Positions 1-11,766 of a DNA stretch of 54,467 nt are shown here, in pieces. Under the pieces are notes generated by a model. That model was not told the origin of the DNA, searched no databases, and saw only the letters and a program-made list of their open reading frames with translations. The first letter of the stretch is position 1, and every line of letters starts with the position of its first letter. The position numbers were made by a program, and so were the translations under genes. Source of the DNA: Nemertoderma westbladi (taxonomy: Eukaryota > Xenacoelomorpha > Nemertodermatida > Nemertodermatidae); NCBI GenBank assembly GCA_032718475.1, contig JAUCBJ010008356.1:1-54467 (forward strand), given 5' to 3'.

Positions 1-1014
1 GACCAGATTTGCCCTAGTAAGAGGGTCTATGCAGCTACAGGTGGCACCTCCTTTATGCTGCATGGAGGTGGCAAGTATTCTTGATCAATGACCTAGAATA
101 CCTGACCTGACCTCCAGTACTGCAAGGCTCATCGCCGGGTAAGTTAACAATCTGTCAATAATAAAAATGAAAGCGAGCCGACATTTAGTCAGATCCACCA
201 AATGGATGGCCAAGGAGACAGACTGTCTGGATTGAGCTGATTCGAGTTAAATCGCTTCGCCAAAACGACCAAGTAGCCCATAGGAATACACTACATTTTT
301 TTGGTGATTTTGGTCATTTTGGCCGCCAAAACGACCAAGTTAATGTTTATTGGGATTGGGACTGTACACGTGTAGTTTAATTGTTTTCTCAATTATTTTG
401 TCTATATATGGTCTCATAAACCCATATAATTTATCTATTTATATATATTTTTTGACTACCTTATGGTATGGCTAACCATGTACACCAATTTTAAATCACT
501 TCAATGAAACTTCGAAGTAAAACTCTGATGTAATATTACAACGGGAACGGGGAGGTTTAGGTAATACAGGTGTGTGATGTATTATGTACCTGTAAAGTTA
601 TGTCCTTATACTGTACTATCTCCACATACGTTATATTAATGGCACGTGTTTGCTTAGATAATAGTATTTGTAATAGTCCTATGTCAATGCATGCAAAACT
701 CGAAGATATGGCAATATGTTAAAAGGTACAATACAGTAGTAGTACATGGTATAAATTGAGTAATATCTTAAATTTTTTTATACGTTTTTAATACGTGAGT
801 GTTACGACAAGATAGTATTATGTAGAAGTTTTTTTTATTTAAATATTATTGACTCAAAGTTGTTGATGTCGATTGTATATGTTCAGGAAGTACATTATTT
901 ATTTTGACGCATTAAACATTAAAGGCATAGGCCTACTGTAGTTGGCCATTATAATAGGCCTACAACAGTATGTAGGATCACGTAATTGTAACAACACACC
1001 TAATACAAACAGTA
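1..1014. other. Non-coding region upstream of the MFS gene
   Basis: I see no credible coding frame. The sequence is AT-rich. CGCCAAAACGACCAAGT occurs twice, at 258-274 and 324-340, and the second copy forms an inverted repeat with 310-323. TAGGCCTAC-type motifs lie near 930 and 955. A GTAAGT at about 138-143 looks like a splice donor, but no open frame leads into it. The promoter of the gene at 1015 must lie here; I could not pick a TATA box with confidence. Confidence 0.6.
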
Positions 1015-2481
1015 ATGGAAAAAACAGATCACTTTGGTGTCAATGATCAACAATCATCGGAAATCGATAGCTCAATTCAATACCAACCCATAGTGCGACC
1101 ACCCAATTCCGATGAATGCAACGAAAACGGATTAAAACGGGGGATGTTGGCAATATTAGGTGGATTCCTGGTAAATATATCCCTAGGTGGAGCTTCATTT
1201 ACATTCGGTAATATGACACCATACATTGTCTCATATATTCGCATTCGTTCTTCACCAGAGAATCTAACTGACGCGTCAATGTCGTGGTGTTATGGGTTGA
1301 TTTGCATAGTGAGTAGTGTGGTTACACCCCTGGGTGGTCTATTAGCGAGGAACTGGGGCTCGCGCGCTCCCGTCATTCTGGGTTCCTTGATACTTAGCGG
1401 GTCTCTTGCGTCTACTTATTTCTCAATCCAACAAGGTTTCGTCTCCGTGTTAGTAACTTACGGAGTCGTTCTGAATTTTGGAGCTAGTATAATTTATGTC
1501 GCCCCATTTATGATGGCCCAGGTCTGGCTCCCGCATCACAAAGGTCTGGCAAGCGGTCTGGTTCTTAGCGGATATGGTGTTGGTGGAATCATTTTCAATC
1601 AGATCGAAACTTACTTCATAAATCCAAAAAACCTCGCTCCATGTCATTCTGATCCTAATGATCCCGACTCAGTCTATTTCACTCAAAAAGAAATCCTTGA
1701 TAAAGTTCCTCTCTCTTTCGTGGTACTCGCCATATCTTACGCCTTTATACAAGCCATAGGGGTCTGTTTGATGAAAGACAGACACAAAATTACAAGAGTC
1801 GGTCACAGACAACGTTTGCACTTAAACCCCGCAGACAAATCGCCTAAATTTATGCTAAAAACTACTTTCTTCTACCAGATGTATTCGATTAATGTAGCCG
1901 GACAGCTCGTAATAGGCTTCATAAACTCTCTATATAAAGCTTATGGGGAAGGTTTTATACCAGATGATCAATTTCTCGCAGATATTGGATCAGTTAGTTG
2001 CACTGCTAATTCTTTGGGGAGGCTGTTTTTTGGTTTTGTAGGCGATAAATGTGGTATGAAGCCGACGTTGGTATTTATGTGCGCGATGATCTCTGTTTTC
2101 TCGACAACCATGTTCTTATGCCCATACGGCGGACGGTGGATGTTTCTTGTATGGGTATGGATGGTCTTTTTCGCATTGATGGGAACCACTACAGTTCTCC
2201 CTGCTATGATCACCACACAATACGGACCATCACATTCGACTCTGAACTACAGTTTAATTTTAAGTGGACAGTTTATCTCAGGAATTTTGCTACCTCTTTT
2301 GTCTACAACTTTGGAAGTCAATTTAGGTTGGGATGCGTCTTTCATCACATGTGGGTTACTGCTAGCCATTAGTATGGTAGTTGCTATGGCAATGAACTAT
2401 AAAGGTGACCAAACTTCGAGCATAACCAAAAATAATGTTGTTAATTCGAGGCAAGCTGAAATCGGACCTGTGATGGCTTAA
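1015..2481 (+). CDS. MFS transporter, oxalate/formate antiporter (OFA)-like / monocarboxylate transporter-like
   Basis: This 488-residue, uninterrupted gene encodes a predicted plasma- or organelle-membrane carrier for small carboxylates; the substrate cannot be told from sequence. A polar N-terminal tail (1-40) is followed by about 12 hydrophobic segments between 43 and 462. Family marks are SLGGASFTFGNMTPYI in helix 1 (56-71), the first-half loop GGLLARNWGSRAP (107-119), SGYGVGGIIFN (185-195) followed by a FINP element (201-204), and the second-half MFS loop GRLFFGFVGDKCGMKP (335-350). The central loop (about 253-279) is basic, as is usual in MFS proteins. The start at 1015 gives a full-length protein, and no upstream in-frame extension is needed. 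A possible splice-acceptor AG lies 2 bases before the ATG (AAACAG then TA then ATG). A poly(A) signal AATAAA lies at about 2738. The MFS call is firm; the OFA subgroup is inferred from motif resemblance. Confidence 0.85.
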   Translation: MEKTDHFGVNDQQSSEIDSSIQYQPIVRPPNSDECNENGLKRGMLAILGGFLVNISLGGASFTFGNMTPYIVSYIRIRSSPENLTDASMSWCYGLICIVSSVVTPLGGLLARNWGSRAPVILGSLILSGSLASTYFSIQQGFVSVLVTYGVVLNFGASIIYVAPFMMAQVWLPHHKGLASGLVLSGYGVGGIIFNQIETYFINPKNLAPCHSDPNDPDSVYFTQKEILDKVPLSFVVLAISYAFIQAIGVCLMKDRHKITRVGHRQRLHLNPADKSPKFMLKTTFFYQMYSINVAGQLVIGFINSLYKAYGEGFIPDDQFLADIGSVSCTANSLGRLFFGFVGDKCGMKPTLVFMCAMISVFSTTMFLCPYGGRWMFLVWVWMVFFALMGTTTVLPAMITTQYGPSHSTLNYSLILSGQFISGILLPLLSTTLEVNLGWDASFITCGLLLAISMVVAMAMNYKGDQTSSITKNNVVNSRQAEIGPVMA

Positions 2482-2936
2482 AATTGTTCAACTATTCTTG
2501 TTCAACAAACAGTTTATCTACTTTTTTAAATTTCGTTAAGAAATTTGCCTCTCTGTAAATTTTGAACTTGTAATATATTTAATGTTGTACAGGATATACA
2601 AATTCCTGTGGTCTTTGCACAGGAGGAAGTATTGCTAGCTTATCAATACGGGGTGGTACAGGGATACCATCCATCACCCAACCATTACTGCACCTTGTAG
2701 CTTATAGTAGGCCTACTGTAGGGTAGTTAAGTTATCCAATAAAAACGAAGGTTTAAATGATGTTGTAAGTTAACATTCAATAATGCTGATAAGAAATTTG
2801 TGAATTTTGGTTTATAGGTCTTTAGGTCGGATTTTTTATTCCCGTGATAATTTTATGGTTGCAAAATAAATAATAACGTATTTTTGTTTATATCCTGCAC
2901 AGGGTCGTTTGTAATTTTAAGGCACAAAATAAGCCG
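2482..2936. other. 3' flank of the MFS gene
   Basis: No gene is visible. The stretch contains the likely 3' UTR, an AATAAA at about 2738, a TAGGCCTACTGTAG motif near 2706, and AT-rich sequence running up to the first copy of the 1.55-kb repeat. Confidence 0.5.
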
Positions 2937-4512
2937 TGTGGGGCGAGCCACGAAGTGAGTGAGCCTTAGCGTAGTGGTACCATTAATCAACCTGTCGTTC
3001 TGTCGTTCTGTCGTTCTGTCGTTCTGTCGTTCTGTCGTGTTCAATTTTAAACGTTAATAACTCGGCCAATCTTTGATGAAATCTATCCAAACTTGGTACA
3101 CATGTTGTTTGGCAAAAGTTTAGAAATTTTCCAAGTAGAATTTCCGTGTGGCCTTCGAGAAGCTAAGATAATAGCAGTTAATTAGTTAATTAAGTTGATT
3201 GCGGTGAAAACGCCATTTTCAACCTGCCTTTTAAAGGAATTAATTGTTTTACAGTATAAGATTTAAATAATTATACTTAAAAATTATACAGATATAATCC
3301 CCATACGCCATTCTATTATAGTTTTTAATTAGTTTAAGTGATTTGCTTTAATAAATGTGTCTTTAATTGATCTAAACGTAATTAAACCGCACAATTATTG
3401 AGTACAAATTTAATCCTTCCCATTATTGGTCAAGTCTCTGCTGGTGTGGAGCTAGCTGCTGGGAGTTGTGGCTGTAGACTAACCTGAGAGGAATTGTAAT
3501 AGAGGCAACCAGTATTGCTATTTCAGCCCAATCACTGAATTGTGTTTATTATAGGCTGGACGGGCCGCATAACCGTTCGACTATTACTACTATTGCTATC
3601 TCAGTTAAATGACAGATATAATAACATAAATACAATCCATGGCATGGCTGTTGTAGGCTTCTGAAATAGTTTATTCCACAATGTATATGTCTGGTTATTT
3701 TTTAATTGAATTTTTGCAAAGTAGTAAAATTAATGTTCTTAAAAATAATATTATTATTTTATATGTAACCTAGGAAATTAGCTACATTTTTTCGCTGCAG
3801 CTTTAAGAGTGTACATTGATTTAATATTATTTCAATACCCATATTACTACATCGGCATAAGATGCGTTGGCGTTGTATCACACATCTCCACATATCACAC
3901 ATCTCCACATAGATGTATCAACAGTTACTCGCACAGTTTCGAAACTTCGCATAGTTATAACTGTATAAAGATCGTCAGTCTGCGTTTAGGAAAAATATTT
4001 TATGACAAAACAGGACAAGCGACGAGCGCAACGATGCATATAATGAAGACGAGTACTGCGTTGACTAAATTATTATATAAACCACCTGGCTTCACATATT
4101 GATCGCATCCCTAGTTATTATTATTATAAAGATCGTCCTAGCCTGCGTTTAAGAAATATATTTAAATACAAAACAGGACGAACGCAAAGAGGCTTATAAT
4201 GAAAACGAGTACTGCGTTTATTATATTCCTATAAACCACCTGGCTTTGCATATTTAACGTGCGATTGGAAATAAGTTCGTGCTACCCTTCCGTGGGTGGT
4301 AGATGTCGCGGTTATGTATTGGTGGTTGGGAAGGGTGGGGGGGGGGGGGGGGGGGTTGAGATTAAAAGGGGTGAACACGTACTGTCCACCTTTCTTTGAT
4401 TGATTGGTGGTGTGGGTAAATTTCTCAAAACCTGATTTTGTGATACAGTCGCTGCATTTTAATTTGTATATAATAACTAGGCCTCGTGCTGCGCGAAGTC
4501 CCCACGAACGTG
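2937..4512 (+). mobile_element. 1.55-kb non-autonomous repeat element, copy A
   Basis: This copy is the reverse complement of copies B (6749-8268) and C (8267-9878), nearly base for base by eye. One end begins TGTGGGGCGAGCCACGAAG, followed within about 60 bases by an 8-bp tandem array. The other end reads GCACGAGGCC when reversed and finishes at CCCCACGAACGTG. A run of 19 G lies at 4337-4355. It has no transposase or reverse transcriptase and no long terminal inverted repeat. Asymmetric ends plus a short tandem array near one end resemble Helitron/Helentron-type or bivalve Pearl-type non-autonomous elements, but that class is my inference. The 97-aa open frame inside (3809-4102) recurs only because the repeat recurs, and resembles nothing I know. 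Confidence 0.75.
2992..3042. repeat. 8-bp tandem array inside copy A
   Basis: The unit is CTGTCGTT on the plus strand: five perfect units and one ending in G. Copies B and C carry the same array in reverse with fewer units (B about five, truncated at its junction with C; C about four), so the length varies between copies. Confidence 0.9.
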
Positions 4513-4944
4513 TTGCTTTTAAGCAACAGAGTGCACTAAAGGAAAGTAGTGGAACTGATAATTGATAATAATTTTTATTTTCCTCATCTATAACAATTCA
4601 ATTATTGCACTTGAAATATATTGACATAATATGACAAAGATAAATAATTAAGAACCAAGTAATTTTGAATAATATATGCTATACTGAGGACTGGAGACCG
4701 CGTGTAGCTTAAACAGCTTGAAAGCTAGCTATAGTGGATCGCAGTTTCCTTTTGTAGGATGTAAAAGTATTTTTGTTTGGCACTTCTAAGTCAATTCTTT
4801 ATTGTTATAGAAGGACAGGTACTAGAGTTTTATAGAGCTAAGTATTATATAGCACACTAGAAAGTAACTGTCAGACTGTAGGCTAGTATCGTATTGAAAT
4901 TAATAATGAAATTTAAAATATCATCGGGGGTCAGAATTTACTGA

Positions 4945-5066
4945 GGGGGTTAAATTTCACTAAAAATCACCCAGAGTAGTTTCGTTTCACACCCTGCTAA
5001 AATATCCTAGTGAATTCTAACAGGGGGATGAATTTTTAGGGGAGTGGAAATTCTCTGCTACACCGG
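4945..5066 (+). repeat. Right-end fragment of the CCGG-ended MITE family
   Basis: This matches the right part of the element at 11218-11764: GGGGGTTAAATTTCACTAAA, then CCTAGTGAATTCTAA, then TTCTCTGCTACACCGG at the very end. The left half of the element is absent here. Confidence 0.7.
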
Positions 5067-5452
5067 CATCCTGTATAGCGCGAGCACCTTCTACGCCCAG
5101 ACGCCACGTCAAACACCGTCTGTCGAAGAACGACAGATTAGCTCATTGAAGTCGAAGTAGCTGGGTTTGATGCTGGGATCTACTCTCGGGTTTACAAACT
5201 GCCATGGCCTGCAGAATCGATGGATGTTTTTATTAAACGGAAAACTCTATGAGGACAAATATATCGGTTGTGTAAACATTTGGATGAAGGCCCTGCACTA
5301 CTATAACTATATTCCGATATCTATGTCTGTAATTGCGTCACTGCCTGGGACCAAATAACCAACTGTTCCGTTGGTCGTAATTAACAGAAGTTGTGGCAAT
5401 GGTGAAAATACATTATATGATTGCAATCCAAGGTTACCGTACCGGATTCTGC

Positions 5453-5881
5453 GGACTTATGGAACGCCATTAGCGCCATTCCACAAGCTACTTGGTGCAG
5501 ATTAAGCAGCGATATTTTCTTATTGACCAATAGTAAATACTGATTATTTTCTTATTGGTTAATATTTTTTCTTATTGGCTGAGCTGAGAGTAAGTGATTC
5601 TCATTGCGAAGTATTAAACAGATTTTTAATATGGTAGTCCTCTTTGGAAACCAAAAAATAAACATAAACAATATTCTAATAACAAGAAACCATGGGATAA
5701 ACTATAACCATTTGTCATTTACTTGTAAATATTCTTATTCAATAAGAAAAATCGCTTCTTATAAACTTACTATTAGTCAATAAGAAAATAATCACTACTT
5801 TTTCATAAAATGTAAAAAATTGCGACTTACTCTAGTTAGTAGACCAGACGTGTAATGGCGCTAACGGCGTGCCATACGGAC
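5453..5881. mobile_element. MITE-like foldback element, about 430 bp
   Basis: The ends are inverted over 28 bases (5453-5480 against 5854-5881) with about 23 matches, sharing TTAGCGCCATT and ATGG.ACGCC. The interior is also arranged as an inverted repeat: TTCTTATTG blocks on the left and CAATAAGAA blocks on the right, so the whole element could fold on itself. It has no coding capacity. No clear target-site duplication was found. Confidence 0.6.
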
Positions 5882-6076
5882 TATTGCAATATTACGTTTA
5901 GAGCGCAAATTGCGCTCATTAAAACAGGCTGTTACAAGCGATCTTCTCGTTCAAATTGGGCTAACTAAAGTTCTGAATAAAACACCATCCATATCAAGAC
6001 TGCAAGAATTCAGGATGATTATTACGGACGAGATGATGGTTTCCCGCAACTCATGGAGTCATGGACCTTCGACGCA

Positions 6077-6205
6077 ATGAAAATTCATCCCTCTCCAGGG
6101 GAATTTCGACGCAAATAACAACTGACCTTTCTCAAAAATAAAACTGTAACCTGTTCTAATGACATTAGTTTATTGTTTTGGTTATAATAACGTGTCACTG
6201 TATAC
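6077..6205 (-). repeat. Dispersed repeat R2, copy 1
   Basis: Read on the minus strand, it shares AACAATAAAC, then AGAACAGGTTACAGTTTTAT, then a CTGGAGAGGGATGAATTTT-like end with copies at about 16905-17042 and 51740-51850. A shorter piece is at 28448-28490. Class unknown. Confidence 0.6.
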
Positions 6206-6748
6206 TGCTCCTTTAGCAAAAAATTTAGAATTTAACAGTAAGGCGGGATATTAATTGATGTGTTTTCTGGAGTGGGGAATATTTGGTCGGCAATAATCGT
6301 AATAAAAAAATAATAAAGTAATGACATACTGTAATAAGTACCTGATAGTAATATAAAGTACGGTATTACATAAAGTGATAATATAAAGTACTAATAATAA
6401 TAGGCATATAAAGTAATTAAAAAATAATGAAATTTGCTGTGCATCTTTAAACGAATAATAAAATAATACATAGAAACTAAATAACGCCACCTGAAACGAA
6501 GGACTTCAAAAGGACATAACGAAAGGGACTTCATAATTTATAAACACAAAAAAATATAGAAAACAATACATGAAAGCAACAGATAATTGAAAAACTAATA
6601 CCAGAAATAGATTCTCCATAATTTTTTAACCCAGAATGTGTATGTTTATCATTCAAACTGGTTACTAATAACAAAAACAACATGACCTTCCCTAGCGAAG
6701 TCTGGATTTACCGTGTGCCAGTCCTTGCTTCAGTTTAGTACAGTTGTA

Positions 6749-8268
6749 CACGTTCGTGGGGACTTCGCGCAGCACGAGGCCTAGTTATTATATACAAATT
6801 AAAATGCAGCGACTGTATCACAAAATCAGGTTTTGAGAAATTTACCCACACCACCAATCAATCAAAGAAAGGTGGACAGTACGTGTTCACCCCTTTTAAT
6901 CTCCCCCACCCCCCCCCCCCCCCACCCTTCCCAACCACCAATACATAACCGCGACATCTACCACCCACGGAAGGGTAGCACGAACTTATTTCCAATCGCA
7001 CGTTAAATATGCAAAGCCAGGTGGTTTATAGGAATATAATAAACGCAGTACTCGTTTTCATTATAAGCCTCTTTGCGTTCGTCCTGTTTTGTATTTAAAT
7101 ATATTTCTTAAACGCAAGCTAGGACGATCTTTATAATAATAATAACTAGGGATGCGATCAATATGTGAAGCCAGGTGGTTTATATAATAATTTAGTCAAC
7201 GCAGTACTCGTCTTCATTATATGCCTCGTTGCGCTCGTCGCTTGTCCTGTTTTGTCATAAAATATTTTTCCTAAACGCAGACTGACGATCTTTATACAGT
7301 TATAACTATGCGAAGTTTCGAAACTGTGCGAGTAACTGTTGATACATCTATGTGGAGATGTGTGATATGTGGAGATGTGTGATACAACGCCAACGCATCT
7401 TATGCCGATGTAGTAATATGGGTATTGAAATGATATTAAATCAATGTACACTCTTAAAGCTGCAGCGAAAAAATGTAGCTAATTTCCTAGGTTACATATA
7501 AAATAATAATATTATTTTTAAGAACATTAATTTTACTACTTTGCAAAAATTCAATTAAAAAATAACCAGACATATACATTGTGGAATAAACTATTTCAGA
7601 AGCCTACAACAGCCATGCCATGGATTGTATTTATGTTATTATATCTGTCATTTAACTGAGATAGCAATAGTAGTAATAGTCGAACGGTTATGCGGCCCGT
7701 CCAGCCTATAATAAACACAATTCAGTGATTGGGCTGAAATAGCAATACTGGTTGCCTCTATTACAATTCCTCTCAGGTTAGTCTACAGCCACAACTCCCA
7801 GCAGCTAGCTCCACACCAGCAGAGACTTGACCAATAATGGGAAGGATTAAATTTGTACTCAATAATTGTGCGGTTTAATTACGTTTAGATCAATTAAAGA
7901 CACATTTATTAAAGCAAATCACTTAAACTAATTAAAAACTATAATAGAATGGCGTATGGGGATTATATCTGTATAATTTTTAAGTATAATTATTTAAATC
8001 TTATACTGTAAAACAATTAATTTCCTTTAAAAGGCAGGTTGAAAATGGCGTTTTCACCGCAATCAACTTAATTAACTAATTAACTGCTATTATCTTAGCT
8101 TCTCGAAGGCCACACGGAAATTCTACTTGGAAAATTTCTAAACTTTTGCCAAACAACATGTGTACCAAGTTTGGATAGATTTCATCAAAGATTGGCCGAG
8201 TTATTAACGTTTAAAATTGAACACGACAGAACGACAGAACGACAGAACGACAGAACGACAGAACGACA
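6749..8268 (-). mobile_element. 1.55-kb repeat element, copy B (lacks one terminus)
   Basis: The copy begins with CACGTTCGTGGGGACTTCG and is reversed relative to copy A. It stops inside its 8-bp array and passes directly into the first bases of copy C, so the 56-bp terminal segment beyond the array in A and C is missing. B and C are therefore in head-to-tail tandem with a shared CAC at the junction. A C-run of about 14 lies at about 6910-6923. Confidence 0.75.
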
Positions 8269-9878
8269 CGTTCGTGGGGACTTCGCGCAGCACGAGGCCT
8301 AGTTATTATATACAAATTAAAATGCAGCGACTGTATCACAAAATCAGGTTTTGAGAAATTTACCCACACCACCAATCAATCAAAGAAAGGTGGACAGTAC
8401 GTGTTCACCCCTTTTAATCTCCCCCCCCCCCCCCCACCCTTCCCAACCACCAATACATAACCGCGACATCTACCACCCACGGAAGGGTAGCACGAACTTA
8501 TTTCCAATCGCACGTTAAATATGCAAAGCCAGGTGGTTTATAGGAATATAATAAACGCAGTACTCGTTTTCATTATAAGCCTCTTTGCGTTCGTCCTGTT
8601 TTGTATTTAAATATATTTCTTAAACGCAAGCTAGGACGATCTTTATAATAATAATAACTAGGGATGCGATCAATATGTGAAGCCAGGTGGTTTATATAAT
8701 AATTTAGTCAACGCAGTACTCGTCTTCATTATATGCCTCGTTGCGCTCGTCGCTTGTCCTGTTTTGTCATAAAATATTTTTCCTAAACGCAGACTGACGA
8801 TCTTTATACAGTTATAACTATGCGAAGTTTCGAAACTGTGCGAGTAACTGTTGATACATCTATGTGGAGATGTGTGATATGTGGAGATGTGTGATACAAC
8901 GCCAACGCATCTTATGCCGATGTAGTAATATGGGTATTGAAATAATATATTAAATCAATGTACACTCTTAAAGCTGCAGCGAAAAAATGTAGCTAATTTC
9001 CTAGGTTACATATAAAATAATAATATTATTTTTAAGAACATTAATTTTACTACTTTGCAAAAATTCAATTAAAAAATAACCAGACATATACATTGTGGAA
9101 TAAACTATTTCAGAAGCCTACAACAGCCATGCCATGGATTGTATTTATGTTATTATATCTGTCATTTAACTGAGATAGCAATAGTAGTAATAGTCGAACG
9201 GTTATGCGGCCCGTCCAGCCTATAATAAACACAATTCAGTGATTGGGCTGGAATAGCAATACTGGTTGCCTCTATTACAATTCCTCTCAGGTTAGTCTAC
9301 AGCCACAACTCCCAGCAGCTAGCTCCACACCAGCAGAGACTTGACCAATAATGGGAAGGATTAAATTTGTACTCAATAATTGTGCGGTTTAATTACGTTT
9401 AGATCAATTAAAGACACATTTATTAAAGCAAATCACTTAAACTAATTAAAAACTATAATAGAATGGCGTATGGGGATTATATCTGTATAATTTTTAAGTA
9501 TAATTATTTAAATCTTATACTGTAAAACAATTAATTTCCTTTAAAAGGCAGGTTGAAAATGGCGTTTTCACCGCAATCAACTTAATTAACTAATTAACTG
9601 CTATTATCTTAGCTTCTCGAAGGCCACACGGAAATTCTACTTGGAAAATTTCTAAACTTTTGCCAAACAACATGTGTACCAAGTTTGGATAGATTTCATC
9701 AAAGATTGGCCGAGTTATTAACGTTTAAAATTGAACACGACAGAACGACAGAACGACAGAACGACAGGTTGATTAATGGTACCACTACGCTAAGGCTCAC
9801 TCACTTCGTGGCTCGCCCCACAGGTTGATTAATGGTACCACTACGCTAAGGCTCACTCACTTCGTGGCTCGCCCCACA
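8267..9878 (-). mobile_element. 1.55-kb repeat element, copy C (duplicated terminus)
   Basis: The same element in the same orientation as copy B, with 15 C at 8421-8435. Its 56-bp terminal segment is present twice in tandem, at 9767-9822 and 9823-9878; both begin GGTTGATTAATGGTACC and end GCTCGCCCCACA. Copy A has this terminus once and copy B not at all. Confidence 0.75.
9767..9878. repeat. Tandem duplication of the element terminus (2 x 56 bp)
   Basis: Two adjacent copies of the terminal 56 bp of the 1.55-kb element match without visible difference. Each contains GGCTCACTCACTTCGTGGC. Confidence 0.9.
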
Positions 9879-11217
9879 GTCAGTAGTAGTCCTTGACTTA
9901 TTGACATACCTCAAGGACTGCTATCAGGCTATACAGCTATACTACAGTATAGCAGTCTATATACAGATATATGTAGTATAGATGGCATATATATGTAGTA
10001 TAGCAGTCCTTGACATACCTGCATACAGTCAGACAGTACTGCAGTACGGTACAATCAGACAGTACTGCAGTACAGCAGTAGGATACATACAACAGTACAA
10101 TGCCGAAATTTAGTACTTTACATATAGCTGCACAATTGTGTGCAGTAATTGGTATTTACCGATACCTACTTGCCTACATGATGATGATGTGAACATGAAG
10201 GAAGTGAAACATGAAACAACGGAAGCTCCTTTGGATGTTACATGAAAAGAAGTGATGCGAAACACTAACTCCCAAGGATGACCACTTCATACTGTCATAA
10301 GTCATAACTAGCTGTAGCTGACTAGGGCCTATTCAACCCCTTTTGAATCCCCGTTAGCCATTATGATGATTAATTACACCATCGACAACAGGCCGACAGT
10401 CAGACAGTGACTGAGTGGACAATATAGGCCTACTTTTTCATAAATATTTGGACAGGAAATTAAAATTGCAGAATTGTATAGGGCTGTAGTAGGGCCTAAT
10501 TATGTAGGGCCTACTGAATTAGTTTATTAATATTGCCAAACTTGTCTGCATACTCTGATACTGTCGGTTTGCGATTTTACCTGTCGGTTTGTGTCTTTTG
10601 TCTGTTTGTCGTCGGTGGTTGTCGGTGCGGTGGTATCCGGAAGGTGTCGGTGGCTTATTTAGTGTTAGTCCAACCCCCCACTCACTACCAGACGACAGAC
10701 ACCAACTTCTAGAATATTTATTATCAACTTGTGAATTGTTTATTGAGTTTTTTTATTATTTACGTTTAATTGTTTAGGGCCTAAATGTTTAATGTGTTTT
10801 GCTTAGGCCTACTTGAATAAGTAGTCTACCTATCTGCCTATAGCGTTTTGTTTACTTTACATTTATCAGTTTATACTAGGCCTACCGGTACTGTACAGTG
10901 TACAAGTACAGAACAGCAGAAGTACGTACTAGTTTATAGTACTAGTTTATGATACTGCAGTACCGCTACTGTAGTTTTAGTTTTATTGCTGTTTGTTTAA
11001 TTTAATTGTTTATTGTATTTTCTACTCTTTAATTGTTTATTGAGTTTTAGATATATTTAATTATTTAGTGCCTTTGCCTTTTGAATACATTGTTTTGTTT
11101 ATTGTTCATTTGTTTTGTTATGTAGGCCTACTGTCTTACTTGTCTGCTGGTAGTGTATATATGTATGTATATATTTGATTAATAATAATTGAATTTGAAA
11201 TGTTTGAAATTGAAGTA
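9879..11217. other. Non-coding region with short inverted and direct repeats
   Basis: I see no gene. At 9880-10080 there are interleaved short repeats: AGTCCTTGA inverted against TCAAGGACT, repeated TATGTAGTATAG, and repeated CAGACAGTACTGCAGTAC. From 10430 to 11130 the palindrome-like motif AGGCCTA occurs repeatedly. The open frame at 10589-10777 has no recognisable domain. Confidence 0.55.
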
Positions 11218-11764
11218 CCGGTGTAACAGAATTTTCACTCCACATGCAAAATCACTCCCCGGTTAAATTTCCGTAGATTATTCTCACTCCAGGCGTGTAT
11301 TTTCCCTAGTGTATTTTAACTCCCCCCAGTGAAAACTCACCACTGCCTGTCTGCATTTATCAATTTTCACTCTGTGCAAATCCATCCCCACTTAAATTTC
11401 CCTAGTGTATTCTCACTCCCGGTGTATTTTCTACAGCACTTTACTACGGTGTGATCTGGTGATATACAAATCTCCATCGTGTGTTTGTCTGTGTACTAGA
11501 TGTATCTGTGGTCGTCTGTTCGCTTAACTGTAGGCGGCATCGAATTTAAATTATATTGTTTTTTAAAAATTCACGGGATTACTGGATTAAGAATGGGGGT
11601 TAAATTTCACTAAAAAATTACCAAGAGTAGTTTCACCCCCGGTTAAAATACCCTAGTGAATTCTAATAGGGGGGGAGGGGGGGGGGGGGGTGGAAATACA
11701 CTACCGTAGTGAATTTTAACAGGGGAATGAATTTTTAGGGGTTGGAAATTCTCTGCTACACCGG
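11218..11764. mobile_element. MITE-like element with CCGGTGTA ends
   Basis: The left end is CCGGTGTAACAGAATTTTCA and the right end is the imperfect inverse, TGGAAATTCTCTGCTACACCGG-like. It is flanked by TA on both sides (11216-11217 and 11765-11766), as expected for TA-targeting families such as Tc1/mariner. The interior has degenerate sub-repeats (CCCTAGTG, TTAAATTTC, CACTCC) and an interrupted G run at 11669-11690. It has no ORF. A partial relative sits at 4945-5066. Confidence 0.6.
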
Positions 11765-11766
11765 TA

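Larger units (their letters stand above)
4513..6748. other. Spacer between the inverted copies A and B
   Basis: This 2.2 kb of AT-rich DNA separates the inverted arms. It holds no credible gene. It contains a short hairpin TTGCTTTTAAGCAA at 4513-4526 directly at the end of copy A, plus three dispersed repeats listed separately (4945-5066, 5453-5881, 6077-6205). Open frames at 5167-5358 and 6251-6490 have low-complexity composition and no recognisable domain. Confidence 0.6.

Noticed and set aside
120-143. Exon end with perfect GTAAGT donor near the window start
   Set aside because: No open frame reaches it without stops; a chance hexamer is likely.
3809-4102. 97-codon frame found again at 7158-7451
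   Set aside because: Conserved only because the 1.55-kb element is repeated; copy C breaks it and the residues resemble no family.
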